Shown: positions 53,516-64,000, numbered from the stretch's first letter. The stretch: DNA of 64,000 bases from Qipengyuania xiamenensis (GCF_019711495.1 NZ_JAIGNM010000001.1:1488001-1552000); one strand, 5' to 3'. Numbers and translations are program-made. The notes: generated by a model from the sequence alone, not told the origin.

Positions 53516-54280
53516 TCAATCGATGAGATAGCCGACCACCCTCCATTTCCCGTGCTCTTCTTCGAGCGTGACGGTTTCGATCGCCTTTTCGCGGTTCTCG
53601 AAACGCGTCTCGAAGCGCACGATGGCCTGATCGAGGCGCTCTATTCTATCGGCATCAGTCTGCACGAGTCCCACGGTGAGCGTGGTGCGTTCCCTCACCT
53701 CACCCAAGGGCACCCGCGCAGCCTCTGACGCCTCGCGCCAGGTAGTCGCAGTATTGGGGTCACGGAAGGTACGCCCGGCCTCGGCAAAGCTGGCGTCCCA
53801 GTCTCCCGCATCGACGAGGGAGAGCCATTCGAGGGCCTCGGCCTCGAACCTTTCGGCATGTGCGGTTTCCAAGGCGGTGGCGGGATCACCGAACGGGCGG
53901 TCGGTTTCGCTCTGCCCTCCAAGGGCGAGTGCGGCGGCGAGTGCGATAGTCAGCATGAGTGCGATTCCTCCAATCCAGGCGGTCCGGGAATGGACCGGCT
54001 TCGAATGATCGGAAGGATCGGAAGGCGGGCCGGGTCTGGCACTCCCCAATTCCTTGCCCGCAAGATTTTCGGGTGCAGTTCCCTCTTGCTCGAACACCAG
54101 CCGGGCGGCTTCGCGGCTGCTGGTCACGCCAAGCTTGCGGCGTGCCGAGCGAAGGCGGTCGTTGATGGTGTGGACCGAGAGCGAAAGCTCCCTGGCCATC
54201 GACTTCGCGTCATGCCCGCGGACCATCAGGCGAAGGGTCTCCCTTTCCTTCTCCGTCAGTGCGTCATAGCCTTGGTCCAT
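53516..54280 (-). CDS. LuxR-type HTH membrane protein with DUF4019 domain
   Basis: The 254-residue protein begins with a helix-turn-helix of the LuxR/GerE type at about 1-65 (LTEKERETLRLMVRGHDAKSM, LSVHTINDRLRSARRKLGV), then a linker, one transmembrane helix (101-120) and a C-terminal domain like DUF4019 (about 140-254), including EWLSLVDAGDWDASFAEAG and ERTLTVGL-type strands. It lacks a receiver domain, so DNA binding would be by a membrane-held HTH with an external sensor. The signal and targets are unknown. This architecture is frequent in Erythrobacteraceae. Convergent with phaB. Confidence 0.85.
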   Translation of the reverse strand: MDQGYDALTEKERETLRLMVRGHDAKSMARELSLSVHTINDRLRSARRKLGVTSSREAARLVFEQEGTAPENLAGKELGSARPGPPSDPSDHSKPVHSRTAWIGGIALMLTIALAAALALGGQSETDRPFGDPATALETAHAERFEAEALEWLSLVDAGDWDASFAEAGRTFRDPNTATTWREASEAARVPLGEVRERTTLTVGLVQTDADRIERLDQAIVRFETRFENREKAIETVTLEEEHGKWRVVGYLID

Positions 54281-54432
54281 GGCCCAAACGTCTAGAAAGC
54301 GATCCGGCGGCTCGCCACCCCAAAAAATTCGTGGCGTATTTCAATGGTCGGGAGAAGAAAGGACGCTGGTCGACTCGGCAGGTCTATCAAATGATAATGC
54401 ATGCCGATTCGAAGGCAGTTAGGGCGCCCCGC

Positions 54433-54732
54433 ATGACGACCCCTTATCACCCTCCGCGCAAGTATTCGGTTCGCATCGACGGCCACCGCACATCGGTCAG
54501 CCTCGAGCCGATTTTCTGGGACCTGCTGCGCTCGGCGGCCGCCCGGCGCGGCGTTGCGGTGAACACGCTGGTCGCAACGATCGACGCGGAACGTATCCGC
54601 AGCGAGACGCCTCCCGGCCTGGCCGGCGCCATCCGCGTCTGGCTCGCGAGCCACGAAATGGTCTCCAGGCACGAAATGAGCGGCGGAATCGCTCCCGCCG
54701 CTCTTTCGAATGGTGTCGCCGAAGAGGCTTAG
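54433..54732 (+). CDS. Ribbon-helix-helix domain protein
   Basis: The 99-residue product matches the RHH_4 type: a strand with RKYSVRIDGHRTSVSLEPIFWDLL, then helix RSAAARRGVAVNTLVATID and a further helix AGAIRVWLASHEM. It should bind DNA as a dimer, probably as a repressor with unknown targets. ATG 54433 begins at MTTPYHPP; longer in-frame extensions upstream do not look like family sequence. Its last four bases overlap the convergent small-protein gene. Confidence 0.85.
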   Translation: MTTPYHPPRKYSVRIDGHRTSVSLEPIFWDLLRSAAARRGVAVNTLVATIDAERIRSETPPGLAGAIRVWLASHEMVSRHEMSGGIAPAALSNGVAEEA

Positions 54733-54953
54733 TACTTGGCCGTTGCGTCGCTCGCCGGATAGGTTTCGTCGAGCGCTTCGTCGGTCTTGCTCATCTTGTC
54801 GTGCGTAGTGGTCGATTCCGAACCGGCATTGCGGAACTGGCCTTCGGGTTCGCCGCTGGCAAAGGCCACGCCGTTCTCGTCGACGCGGTTCTTCTCGTAA
54901 TAGCGATAGCCGAAGTAGCCGAGGGCACCGAGTGCTGCGAGCTTGAGGATCAT
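54729..54953 (-). CDS. Small conserved-type protein with N-terminal hydrophobic segment
   Basis: The 74-residue product has a hydrophobic start (MILKLAALGALGYFGYRYY, one membrane segment) then a polar, acidic tail ending in DEALDETYPASDATAKY. AAGGA is placed eight bases before ATG 54953. Function unknown. Similar short proteins with this type of tail are common in Sphingomonadales, as I recall the group. It sits between the RHH gene (four-base overlap) and murA (69 bp). Confidence 0.75.
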   Translation of the reverse strand: MILKLAALGALGYFGYRYYEKNRVDENGVAFASGEPEGQFRNAGSESTTTHDKMSKTDEALDETYPASDATAKY

Positions 54954-55022
54954 GGGTCGTTCCTTTCGTAATATACTTGCCCAACAAACGGTTGGGGCAG
55001 CCGAAAGGTCCGAAAAGCTTCC

Positions 55023-56306
55023 TCAGTCGTCGCCGACCCGTTCGATATCCGCGCCGACAAGCTGGAGCTTCTCTTCCAGCCGCTCGTAACCGCGGTCGAG
55101 ATGGTAGAGACGGCGGACCGTCGTCTCGCCCTTGGCGGCAAGGCCGGCGATCACGAGGCTCATCGAGGCACGCAGGTCAGTCGCCATGACTTCCGCCCCG
55201 GTCAGCTCGACCGGACCGCGCACGATGGCGGTGCGGCCGGTCGTCTCGATGTCGGCACCCATGCGGGTAAGCTCGGGCACGTGCATGAAGCGATTCTCGA
55301 AGATCGTTTCCTTCAGCACGCTGGTGCCTTCCGCCTTGCACAGCAGGCTCATCAGCTGCGCCTGCATGTCGGTCGCAAGGCCTGGGAAGGGAGCCGTGGT
55401 GAGGTTGTGCGCCTTGAGCGGGCCATTGGCAGCAACGCGCACGCCGTCCTTCTCCTGCGTCACTTCAACACCGATGTTGCGCAGCGCATGGATGGTCGAG
55501 GCCATGTCGTCGTAATTCGCGCCGCCCAGCAGCACATCGCCACCGGTAATCGCGGCAGCACAGGCGTATGAGCCGGCTTCGATCCGGTCGGGCATGACAC
55601 GATAGGTCGCGCCGTGCAGGCTCTTCACGCCATGGATCGTCAGCTCGGACGTGCCGATGCCTTCGATCTCCGCGCCCATCGCGGTGAGCAGGTTGCACAG
55701 GTCGACGATCTCGGGTTCGCGCGCTGCATTGATGAGCTTGCTGGTGCCCTTGCACAGCACCGCCGCCATGACCGCATTCTCGGTCGCACCGACCGAGACA
55801 ACCGGGAAATCGAATTCGCCGCCGGGCAGGCCGCCATCGGGCGCGCTGGCCTTCACATAGCCCTGCGCCAGTTCGATATGAGCGCCGAAAGCCTCGAGCG
55901 CCTTCAGGTGTAGGTCGATCGGGCGGTTGCCGATCGCACAGCCGCCGGGCAGCGACACGGTCGCTTCGCCGGTACGCGCAAGCAGCGGGCCGAGCACGAG
56001 GATCGAGGCGCGCATCTTGCGCACGAGATCATAGGGCGCGACCGAGCTGGTGATGCGCATCGCTTCGAGCGTGACATTGCGGCCGAATTCTTCCGGACGC
56101 TTGCCCGGGATCGTGTGGCTGACCCCGAACTGCGTCATCAAGTGCTGGAAGCCGTCGATATCGGCGAGGCGCGGCAAGTTGCGCAGCGTCACCGCTTCTT
56201 CAGTCAGCAAGGCACAGGGAATCAGCGTGAGCGCCGCATTCTTTGCGCCGGAAATGGGAATTGTGCCGGAGAGGCGATTGCCGCCGCGTACGAGAAGTTT
56301 GTCCAT
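55023..56306 (-). CDS. murA: UDP-N-acetylglucosamine 1-carboxyvinyltransferase
   Basis: MurA (427 residues) transfers the enolpyruvyl group of phosphoenolpyruvate to UDP-GlcNAc, the first committed step of peptidoglycan synthesis. Lys22 in ISGAKNAAL and Cys123 in [15 protein letters not shown], the fosfomycin target, are present. Further EPSP-synthase-like repeats such as [15 protein letters not shown] segments ([11 protein letters not shown]) are intact. Start ATG 56306 is standard. Divergent from galU across 122 bp. Confidence 0.98.
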   Translation of the reverse strand: MDKLLVRGGNRLSGTIPISGAKNAALTLIPCALLTEEAVTLRNLPRLADIDGFQHLMTQFGVSHTIPGKRPEEFGRNVTLEAMRITSSVAPYDLVRKMRASILVLGPLLARTGEATVSLPGGCAIGNRPIDLHLKALEAFGAHIELAQGYVKASAPDGGLPGGEFDFPVVSVGATENAVMAAVLCKGTSKLINAAREPEIVDLCNLLTAMGAEIEGIGTSELTIHGVKSLHGATYRVMPDRIEAGSYACAAAITGGDVLLGGANYDDMASTIHALRNIGVEVTQEKDGVRVAANGPLKAHNLTTAPFPGLATDMQAQLMSLLCKAEGTSVLKETIFENRFMHVPELTRMGADIETTGRTAIVRGPVELTGAEVMATDLRASMSLVIAGLAAKGETTVRRLYHLDRGYERLEEKLQLVGADIERVGDD

Positions 56307-56428
56307 GGGCCCCTGCTCTTAGTCTTCACGGGGGCTGTGGCAAGCGTCATGCGCCTGTCATCGCTCCCGTCCATTGCAAGGCTCAACCGACCAGCGATTG
56401 ACCTGTTCCCCCCTCGGACCTAACCCGC

Positions 56429-57322
56429 ATGCCCATGAGCCACCACAAACCCATCAAGAAAGCCGTTTTTCCCGTCGCGGGTCTCGGCACGCGTTTCCTT
56501 CCCGCCACCAAGGCGATCCCGAAGGAACTCCTGCCCATCGTCGACCGGCCGCTGATCCAGTACGCGGTCGACGAGGCGCGCGAGGCGGGAATCGAGCAGA
56601 TCATCTTCGTCACCGGTCGCGGCAAGACCGCCATCGTCGAGCATTTCGACGTGGCCTTCGAACTCGAGACCACGATGGAAGAGCGCGGCAAGGACATGAG
56701 CGTGCTCGACCCGACCCGCGCCACTCCGGGCGACATCATCACCGTGCGCCAGCAGGTCCCGATGGGCCTCGGCCACGCGATCTGGTGCGCGCGCGCGATC
56801 GTCGGCGACGATCCCTTTGCGATCCTGCTGCCCGACGAACTGATGATCGCCAACAAGGGCGGGACGGGCTGCATGAAGCAGATGGTCGAGGCCTATAACG
56901 AAGTCGGCGGAAACCTGATCTCGGTCCTCGAAGTGCCCGAAGAGGAAGTATCGAGCTATGGCGTGATCGCGCCGGGTGAAACGCTGTCGGAAACGCTGAC
57001 CGAAGTCACCGGCCTCGTCGAGAAGCCGCCGGTGGAAGAGGCACCCTCGAACAAGATCATCTCGGGCCGCTACATCCTCCAGCCCGAAGTCATGCGCACC
57101 CTCGAAACGCAGGGCAAAGGCGCTGGCGGCGAGATCCAGCTGACCGACGCGATGGCCAAGATGATCGGCAACCAGGCGTTCCACGCCGTCACTTTCGAAG
57201 GCAATCGCTACGACTGCGGCAGCAAGACGGGCTTCGTCGAGGCTACGCTGGCACTCGCGCTCGAACGCGAGGACATGGGCAGCGAAGTTCGCGCCATCGC
57301 AGAGCGCCTGCTCGCGCGCTGA
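56429..57322 (+). CDS. galU: UTP-glucose-1-phosphate uridylyltransferase
   Basis: GalU (297 residues) makes UDP-glucose from UTP and glucose-1-phosphate for polysaccharide and LPS sugars. The nucleotide-binding signature AGLGTRFLPATKAIPKELLPI near 17-37, GLGHAIWCAR, the PDELM metal site and the GRYILQPEV and YDCGSKTGFVEA motifs are present. ATG 56429 is used; 56435 is also in frame. A strong bidirectional terminator follows 14 bases after the stop. Confidence 0.97.
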   Translation: MPMSHHKPIKKAVFPVAGLGTRFLPATKAIPKELLPIVDRPLIQYAVDEAREAGIEQIIFVTGRGKTAIVEHFDVAFELETTMEERGKDMSVLDPTRATPGDIITVRQQVPMGLGHAIWCARAIVGDDPFAILLPDELMIANKGGTGCMKQMVEAYNEVGGNLISVLEVPEEEVSSYGVIAPGETLSETLTEVTGLVEKPPVEEAPSNKIISGRYILQPEVMRTLETQGKGAGGEIQLTDAMAKMIGNQAFHAVTFEGNRYDCGSKTGFVEATLALALEREDMGSEVRAIAERLLAR

Positions 57323-57336
57323 TTATCCAGACCATG

Positions 57337-57381
57337 AAAAAGGGCCGGTCCGCCGCTATGGTGGACCGGCCCTTTTCTTTT
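57337..57381. terminator. Bidirectional intrinsic terminator between galU and the M28 peptidase
   Basis: AAAAAGGGCCGGTCC (57337-57351) and GGACCGGCCCTTTT (57363-57376) form a long perfect stem with an 11-base loop. The plus strand ends with a T-rich TTTTCTTTT tail and the minus strand with TTTTT, so both convergent transcripts can terminate here. Confidence 0.92.
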
Positions 57382-57394
57382 GTACGGCTCGCGA

Positions 57395-59086
<1,692 letters not shown>

Positions 59087-59191
59087 GAGGAACCTCTCTC
59101 CTGAATCAAATCGTGCGGGCGGCGTGTTGCAGCACACCGGGCGATCACGCAAGCTTGCACCTGCGATCATGCGCGGGCACATCGCCTCACT

Positions 59192-61861
59192 ATGACAGCC
59201 GACTGGACCAGCGCGATCGACCGGGCACGCAAGCACGCGCCCTTTCTCGCGCGCGGGCTCGAACGGCACCCGGAGCTGGCAGAGCTGCTCGCGGCCGGCT
59301 CGGGCGAGGAAGCCCTCGAAAGGGCAAAGGCAGCAGGGTCAGGCCTCGTGGATACTGCGCTTTCGTTGCGGCGCGAGAAGCGGGCGCTGGGATTGGTCCT
59401 CGCAATTGGCGATCTTGCCGGCGGGTTCGATCTCGACAAGGTCATGCGCGAACTCTCGCTCTTCGCGGACCGCGCGCTGCACCGGGCGATCGAGGCGGCG
59501 ATCTCCCGCCGCGTCGAAGGCGCTGGGCCCGAGGGAATGATGGGCCTCGCGCTGGGCAAGCACGGTGCAGGCGAGCTCAACTACTCATCCGACATCGATC
59601 CGATCCTGCTCTACGACCCCGAGCGACTGCCCCGGCGCGAGCGCGACGAGCCGGGCGAGGCCGCCCAGCGTTATGCCCGCGAAATCGTGCGCCTGCTCTC
59701 CGACGTGACGAGCGAGGGCTATGTCTTCCGTGTCGACCTGCGCCTGCGGCCCGCAAGCGAGGTCAGTCCGCTGGCCCTGCCACTCGATGCCGCCATCACC
59801 CATTACGAAAGTTCCGCCCTTGCATGGGAGCGCGCCGCCTTCATCCGTGCGCGGTCCAGCGCTGGAGACATCGGTACCGGCGAGGCTTTCCTCGACCACA
59901 TCCGCCCCTTCATCTGGCGCCGCAGCCTCGATTTCGGCGCCATCGACGAGGTGCGGCGCCTGACGCATCGCATCCGCGAAAAGCAGACGGGTCCGCGCGA
60001 ACCGGCGCCGGGCTACAATGTGAAACTGGGCCGCGGCGGGATCCGCGAGATCGAGTTCTTCGCTCAGACCCACCAGCTGATCCATGGCGGACGCGATGCC
60101 TCGCTGCGCCACAAGCAGACGCGCGCCGCGCTCGATGCATTGGCGGCAACAGGCCGGATCGGCGCAGATGACGCGCGCGCGCTCGGCGAAAGCTATGACG
60201 GGCTGCGCAGGATCGAACACCGCCTGCAAATGGTCGCCGACCAGCAGACGCATACGCTTCCCTCGGGTGAAGCGCTCGACAATGCCGCGCGGTTAGACGG
60301 GTTCGGCGATGGTGAGGCCTGGCTCGAGCACATTGCCGAACTGACCGCTCCGGTGGCCGAGCGCTATGACGCCCTTTTGGCAGAGGACGAGATATCGGTC
60401 CCGGTGGACAGCCCGCATGTCGAGCCTCCCGACAACAAGGCGAAGCTCGATCCGGCGCTCACGGCGCGAGTCGCCAACTGGACCGACGGGCGTTACCCGC
60501 CGCTTCGAAGTAGTGCCGCGCTGTCCGCCTTCGAGGCCATCCGTCCGACCCTGCTCGAATCGCTTGCCGCCTCCCGCGAGCCGGAGCGGGCGGTGGCGCG
60601 CTGGGAGAGCCTGCTCGAACGCATGTCGAGCGCGATCAACCTGTTCCGCCTGCTCGAGGCGCGCCCGGGACTGATGCAGCTCCTTGCCGATTGCCTGACA
60701 CTCGCCCCGCCGCTTGCCGATGCCATTGCGCGCCGACCCGAACTGGTGGACGCGCTGATCGACCGCAGCGCGCATGAGTTGCCCGGAAGTCGCGAGGAAC
60801 TTGTCGCCGCGATGCAGCAGGGCGAGCGAGGGGACACTTACGAAGACAGGCTGGACCGCATCCGCATCGTCACGGGCGAGACGCGGTTCGCGCTGGGCGT
60901 CCAGCTGATGGAGACAGCGCACGACCCGCTCGACATCGCAGCCGCCCTTGCCCGCGTCGCCGAAGCCGCGCTGGCCTCCGCGCAGGCTGCGGCAGAGGAC
61001 GAGTTCGCCCGGCGCCACGGGAGGATCGAGGGCGGCGAACTGGTCGTTCTGGGTCTCGGAAGGCTCGGCGGGGGCGTGCTCACCTATGCCTCCGATCTCG
61101 ACATCGTCTATCTCTTCACCGGCAGCCACGAGGCGGAAAGCGATGGCGAGCGGCCACTGGGCGCAACGCTCTATTTCAACCGGCTCGCACAGCGGGTCAG
61201 CGCCGCGCTTTCGGTCCCGACCGCCGAAGGTGCCCTGTACGAAGTCGATACGCGGCTGAGACCGCAAGGCGCGCAGGGCCCGCTGGCGGTGAGTGTCGAC
61301 AGCTTTGCCCGCTACCAGCGCGAGGACGCCTGGACGTGGGAACACATGGCGCTCACCCGCGCCCGCGCGCTGACCGGAAGCGCGAAGGCTCGCACCGATG
61401 TCGATGCCATACTCAAGGACGTGCTCTGCCACGAGCGCAACGAAGCGGAACTGCGCGCAGACCTGCTCAAGATGCGCAATGAAATGGCGGCGCACAAACC
61501 CGCCAAGGGCGCGCTCGATGCCAAGCTGCTGCGCGGCGGCCTCGTCGACCTCGAGTTTCTCGTGCACTTCCTCCAGCTGCGCGACCGCAAGGGCCTGACG
61601 CCATCGCTCGACGAGGCGATAGAGCAGCTGCCCGAAGTGGAAGGCCTCGCCGAAGCGCACCGCTTGATGACGCGGCTGTTGGTCGGTACCCGCCTCCTCG
61701 CACCGGACCTCGCCATCCCTGGCGAGGCACCGTGCGCGATCCTTGCGCGGCTGTGCGAGGCGGATGACTTCGAGACCCTCCTCGCCCGCTTCGCCGATGC
61801 GAAGGCGCAGGTCGCGAAGAAATGGCAGACGATTTTCGGCGAAACCCTGGAGCTGGATTGA
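59192..61861 (+). CDS. glnE: Bifunctional glutamine synthetase adenylyltransferase/deadenylase
   Basis: GlnE (889 residues) adds AMP to and removes it from glutamine synthetase, setting nitrogen assimilation. Two nucleotidyltransferase domains are visible: KHGAGELNYSSDIDPI near 130 for deadenylylation and GLGRLGGGVLTYASDLDIVYLF near 630 (residue count approximate) for adenylylation, each with its DxD pair. The linker and PII-interacting region lie between. Its stop shares one base with the bcp start. It supports the nitrogen-control theme with gltBD; the PII protein and GS are not in view. Confidence 0.95.
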   Translation: MTADWTSAIDRARKHAPFLARGLERHPELAELLAAGSGEEALERAKAAGSGLVDTALSLRREKRALGLVLAIGDLAGGFDLDKVMRELSLFADRALHRAIEAAISRRVEGAGPEGMMGLALGKHGAGELNYSSDIDPILLYDPERLPRRERDEPGEAAQRYAREIVRLLSDVTSEGYVFRVDLRLRPASEVSPLALPLDAAITHYESSALAWERAAFIRARSSAGDIGTGEAFLDHIRPFIWRRSLDFGAIDEVRRLTHRIREKQTGPREPAPGYNVKLGRGGIREIEFFAQTHQLIHGGRDASLRHKQTRAALDALAATGRIGADDARALGESYDGLRRIEHRLQMVADQQTHTLPSGEALDNAARLDGFGDGEAWLEHIAELTAPVAERYDALLAEDEISVPVDSPHVEPPDNKAKLDPALTARVANWTDGRYPPLRSSAALSAFEAIRPTLLESLAASREPERAVARWESLLERMSSAINLFRLLEARPGLMQLLADCLTLAPPLADAIARRPELVDALIDRSAHELPGSREELVAAMQQGERGDTYEDRLDRIRIVTGETRFALGVQLMETAHDPLDIAAALARVAEAALASAQAAAEDEFARRHGRIEGGELVVLGLGRLGGGVLTYASDLDIVYLFTGSHEAESDGERPLGATLYFNRLAQRVSAALSVPTAEGALYEVDTRLRPQGAQGPLAVSVDSFARYQREDAWTWEHMALTRARALTGSAKARTDVDAILKDVLCHERNEAELRADLLKMRNEMAAHKPAKGALDAKLLRGGLVDLEFLVHFLQLRDRKGLTPSLDEAIEQLPEVEGLAEAHRLMTRLLVGTRLLAPDLAIPGEAPCAILARLCEADDFETLLARFADAKAQVAKKWQTIFGETLELD

Positions 61862-62331
61862 TGACGACTTATGCAGAAGGCGATGCCTTCCCCGATTTCA
61901 CGATGGAGACGCCCGAGGGCGGAACCGTGACCAAGGCCGACCTTGCAGGGAAGAAGGCCGTGATCTTCTTCTACCCGAAGGACAACACCCCCGGCTGCAC
62001 GACCGAGGCAAAGGATTTCACCGCGGCCAAGGCGGACTTCGAAAAGGCAGGCACCTACCTTCTCGGCGTGAGCAAGGATTCGGCGAAGAAGCACCAGAAC
62101 TTCATCGCCAAGCACGATCTCACGGTAGACCTCGCCACCGATGCGGAGGAAAACGGCCTGTCGGACGAGCTCGGCGTCTGGGGCGAGAAGAAGAATTACG
62201 GGCGCACCTATATGGGCATGATCCGTTCGACCTACCTGCTGGACGAAGACGGCAAGATCCTGCGCATCTGGCCCAAGGTCCGCGTGAAAGGTCATGTCGA
62301 CGAAGTGCTGGAGGCCGCGCGCGGCGCATGA
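61861..62331 (+). CDS. bcp: Thioredoxin-dependent peroxiredoxin, BCP family
   Basis: The 156-residue enzyme reduces hydrogen and alkyl peroxides using thioredoxin. Peroxidatic Cys46 lies in TPGCTTEAKDF. The resolving cysteine that E. coli BCP has five residues later is absent, so it resolves another way (1-Cys type). The RSTYLLDEDGKI segment is standard. It overlaps glnE by one base and DUF455 by four, so it is made in the same operon. Confidence 0.94.
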   Translation: MTTYAEGDAFPDFTMETPEGGTVTKADLAGKKAVIFFYPKDNTPGCTTEAKDFTAAKADFEKAGTYLLGVSKDSAKKHQNFIAKHDLTVDLATDAEENGLSDELGVWGEKKNYGRTYMGMIRSTYLLDEDGKILRIWPKVRVKGHVDEVLEAARGA

Positions 62332-63116
62332 CCTCTGTCGCCCGTGCCATTCGCGATGCCCTGCTGACAGGTGACAAGACCGCCAAGGTCTTCGCCACCC
62401 GCAAGCTCGCACGCGACTGGCGGCAGGGGCGGCTCGACTTCACTTTCGACTGCCCCATGCCAGAGCGACCCGAATGGCCCGACGAGCTGGAATTGCGCCT
62501 GCCCCGCGACATGCCGCGGCGCGGCAAGGGCGGTAGCGAGAAGGGCCGCATCGCGCTGTGGCACGCGCTCGCCCATATCGAGTTCGTCGCCATCGACCTT
62601 GCGCTCGACATGGCCGGGCGATTCGGCGAATCGATGGGACAAGTCTTTGTTTCTGATTTTCTTTCTGTCGCCGCAGACGAGGCGATGCACTTCGCATTGC
62701 TCGAGCGAAAACTCGATTCGCTCGATTCGCACTATGGAGCGTTGCCTGCGCACGACGGGCTGTGGAGCGCCGCGCAAGACACTGCGCATGACGTGGCCGC
62801 GCGGCTTGCGATCGTTCCCATGGTCCTCGAAGCGCGCGGCCTCGACGTCACTCCGGCGACGCTTGAAAGGGTCGCCAGGCAAGGTGATGAAAACGGGGCG
62901 AAAATTCTGCAGCGAATCCTTGACGACGAAATCCGTCATGTCGCCTTCGGTTCAAAGCACTTTCGCGCAGTCTGCCGGGCGCGTGGCGAGAACCCGCCGG
63001 AATCATGGCAGAAATTAGTCAAAACGCATTTTTCGGGAGGGCTAAAGCCACCATTCAACGACTCGGCGCGTTCCGCAGCCGGTTTATCGCGGGACTTCTA
63101 CGCTGGTATTGCGTGA
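62328..63116 (+). CDS. DUF455 ferritin-like protein
   Basis: The 262-residue protein has a ferritin-like four-helix core. Two ExxH motifs occur, EAMH in ADEAMHFALLERKL and EIRH in DDEIRHVAFGSKHF, with carboxylates in HIEFVAIDLALD and LEARGLD, so a diiron site looks complete. It resembles the fold of tRNA hydroxylase MiaE; the substrate is unknown. Start ATG 62328 overlaps the bcp stop (ATGA), last gene of the glnE-bcp-DUF455 set. After it a 139-bp gap precedes the M23 gene. Confidence 0.85.
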   Translation: MTSVARAIRDALLTGDKTAKVFATRKLARDWRQGRLDFTFDCPMPERPEWPDELELRLPRDMPRRGKGGSEKGRIALWHALAHIEFVAIDLALDMAGRFGESMGQVFVSDFLSVAADEAMHFALLERKLDSLDSHYGALPAHDGLWSAAQDTAHDVAARLAIVPMVLEARGLDVTPATLERVARQGDENGAKILQRILDDEIRHVAFGSKHFRAVCRARGENPPESWQKLVKTHFSGGLKPPFNDSARSAAGLSRDFYAGIA

Positions 63117-63179
63117 TTAACCTTTAGGCCCATAACCCATACTCACGAATTGCCGGGGGGTTCCGGCGGGACAGAAATT

Positions 63180-63254
63180 ATGACGGATGAGCAGCCGGGA
63201 CGCTCTCATCGGTCAGGGATAAGAAGGCGCATCAGCGCCGACGGACGGGTTTAG
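63180..63254 (+). CDS. Possible 24-residue leader ORF
   Basis: An ATG frame of 24 codons rich in Arg and His ends in TAG one base before the M23 peptidase ATG. Such a position would allow translational coupling of the M23 gene. There is no good ribosome binding site. It may equally be chance. Confidence 0.2.
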   Translation: MTDEQPGRSHRSGIRRRISADGRV

Positions 63255-63255
63255 C

Positions 63256-63954
63256 ATGATCATCAAGCGCGCATCGCTTGCTTTCACCATGGCTGCTGCA
63301 GGAATGCTGGTTGCCGCCGCTCCGGCTCAGGCCGGAACCGACGGCGTCACCGCTGCGACCTCCGCTGCCGAAGGCGCGATCGATATCTCGAAGGTCAGCG
63401 ACAGCGCTGCCGGAAGCGAAGATGCACAGTTCACCGAACTGTTCGCTCGTTGGGAAAACCCGACCGCTGCTCCGGCCATCACCGCTCCGCAGGTTTCGGT
63501 TCCTTCGCGCATGCCGCTCGAAGATGCACGGCTGACCAGCGATTACGGCATGCGCACGCATCCCGTTCTCAAGCGTCGCCTCGGTCACAAGGGCGTCGAT
63601 CTCGCCGCTCCGACCGGCACGCCGATCTACGCCACTGCCGACGGTTACGTCTCGAAGGCACAGCGCTGGTCGAGCTACGGCAACTTCGTCTCGATCGAGC
63701 ATGGCGCCCGGATCCAGACCCGTTATGCGCACATGTCGAGCATCGCGGTCGCCCCGGGCACCCGCGTCAAGAAGGGCGAACTCATCGGCTACGTCGGTTC
63801 GACCGGCCGTTCGACCGGCCCGCACCTTCACTATGAAGTCCGCATCGACGGCGAAGCGGTGAACCCGGTTCCCTACATGATCGAATCGGAAGCCCAGCAG
63901 GCCTTCGCGATCGCGATCGGCGAAGGTGGCCAGGGCGGCAACGACGAAGAATAA
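63256..63954 (+). CDS. Exported M23 (LytM-type) peptidase
   Basis: The 232-residue protein has a signal peptide (about 1-26), a short linker and an M23 peptidase domain (about 92-210) with the zinc ligands His111 and Asp115 (HKGVDLAAP) and HLHYEV (His190, His192), plus His159. All are intact, so it is likely an active murein endopeptidase of the periplasm. It may act in division or growth, possibly under FtsEX, which is encoded at 24-26 kb, but this is not shown. The Shine-Dalgarno is weak. TTAACC at about 63118 is a possible CtrA half site. Confidence 0.93.
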   Translation: MIIKRASLAFTMAAAGMLVAAAPAQAGTDGVTAATSAAEGAIDISKVSDSAAGSEDAQFTELFARWENPTAAPAITAPQVSVPSRMPLEDARLTSDYGMRTHPVLKRRLGHKGVDLAAPTGTPIYATADGYVSKAQRWSSYGNFVSIEHGARIQTRYAHMSSIAVAPGTRVKKGELIGYVGSTGRSTGPHLHYEVRIDGEAVNPVPYMIESEAQQAFAIAIGEGGQGGNDEE

Positions 63955-64000
63955 TTCGTCGAACCGGCTTCACTGGAAAGAATAAGAAAGGCGGCGGGGA

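Noticed and set aside
54433..54953. RHH protein and small convergent protein as a toxin-antitoxin pair
   Set aside because: The genes are convergent, not an operon, and the small protein looks like a membrane peptide and not a known toxin.

Overview
This window looks like a piece of the core chromosome of an alphaproteobacterium of the order Sphingomonadales, most likely family Erythrobacteraceae (Erythrobacter/Qipengyuania type). That placement is an inference from high GC content, gene families typical of the group (a short PutA without a DNA-binding domain, an HTH-DUF4019 membrane regulator, DUF3576 next to leuS, leuS-lptE-holA, metX-metW, glnE-bcp-DUF455) and protein style. I see no rRNA, CRISPR array, insertion sequence, integrase or phage gene. 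Genes are dense, and many start codons overlap the previous stop (ATGA, GTGA, TGATG), which indicates translationally coupled operons.

Layout. 1-5.4 kb: a TIR-TPR membrane protein cut by the window edge, a 514-bp gap with a tiny membrane-peptide ORF, an acyl-CoA synthetase and L-serine dehydratase. 5.5-9.7 kb: gyrB, an AI-2E family permease and an exported LRAT/NlpC-like protein. 9.7-18.4 kb: mtnP-glpD-putA on the minus strand, divergent from an unusual phosphoenolpyruvate carboxylase. 18.4-23 kb: a FAD sugar-acid oxidase relative, a membrane-anchored patatin, a TPR/beta-barrel NfrA_C-like protein and tRNA-Leu(GAG). 23-27 kb: an MJ0042 zinc-ribbon protein divergent from a four-gene operon ftsE-ftsX-DUF218-plsC. 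27-35.5 kb: hisC, metX-metW, DUF4126, a GIN-domain lipoprotein, then a minus-strand group (MaoC hydratase, thiolase, membrane protein, DUF5996) and an acidic membrane protein. 35.6-43 kb: gltB-gltD, a lower-GC membrane protein and a small WYL-like protein. 43-51.6 kb: ung, RNase D, lptC-lptA-nucleotidyltransferase and, convergent, DUF3576-leuS-lptE-holA. 51.9-59 kb: an exported protein, phaB, HTH-DUF4019, a ribbon-helix-helix protein, murA, galU, a bidirectional terminator and an M28 peptidase. 59-64 kb: glnE-bcp-DUF455 and an M23 peptidase.

Functional themes. Envelope construction recurs: LptA, LptC and LptE of the LPS bridge, MurA, FtsEX with a periplasmic M23 peptidase elsewhere, PlsC and GalU. 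Nitrogen and carbon balance recurs too: GltBD, GlnE, PutA, SdaA, PEPC and PhaB. The most striking non-gene signal is a 12-bp word, ATGCTGCAATGC, found ahead of ppc, ahead of gltB and over the start of the WYL-like gene. It contains a CTGC-N3-GCAG-like core resembling the PhaR operator, and suggests a shared regulator of anaplerosis and nitrogen assimilation.
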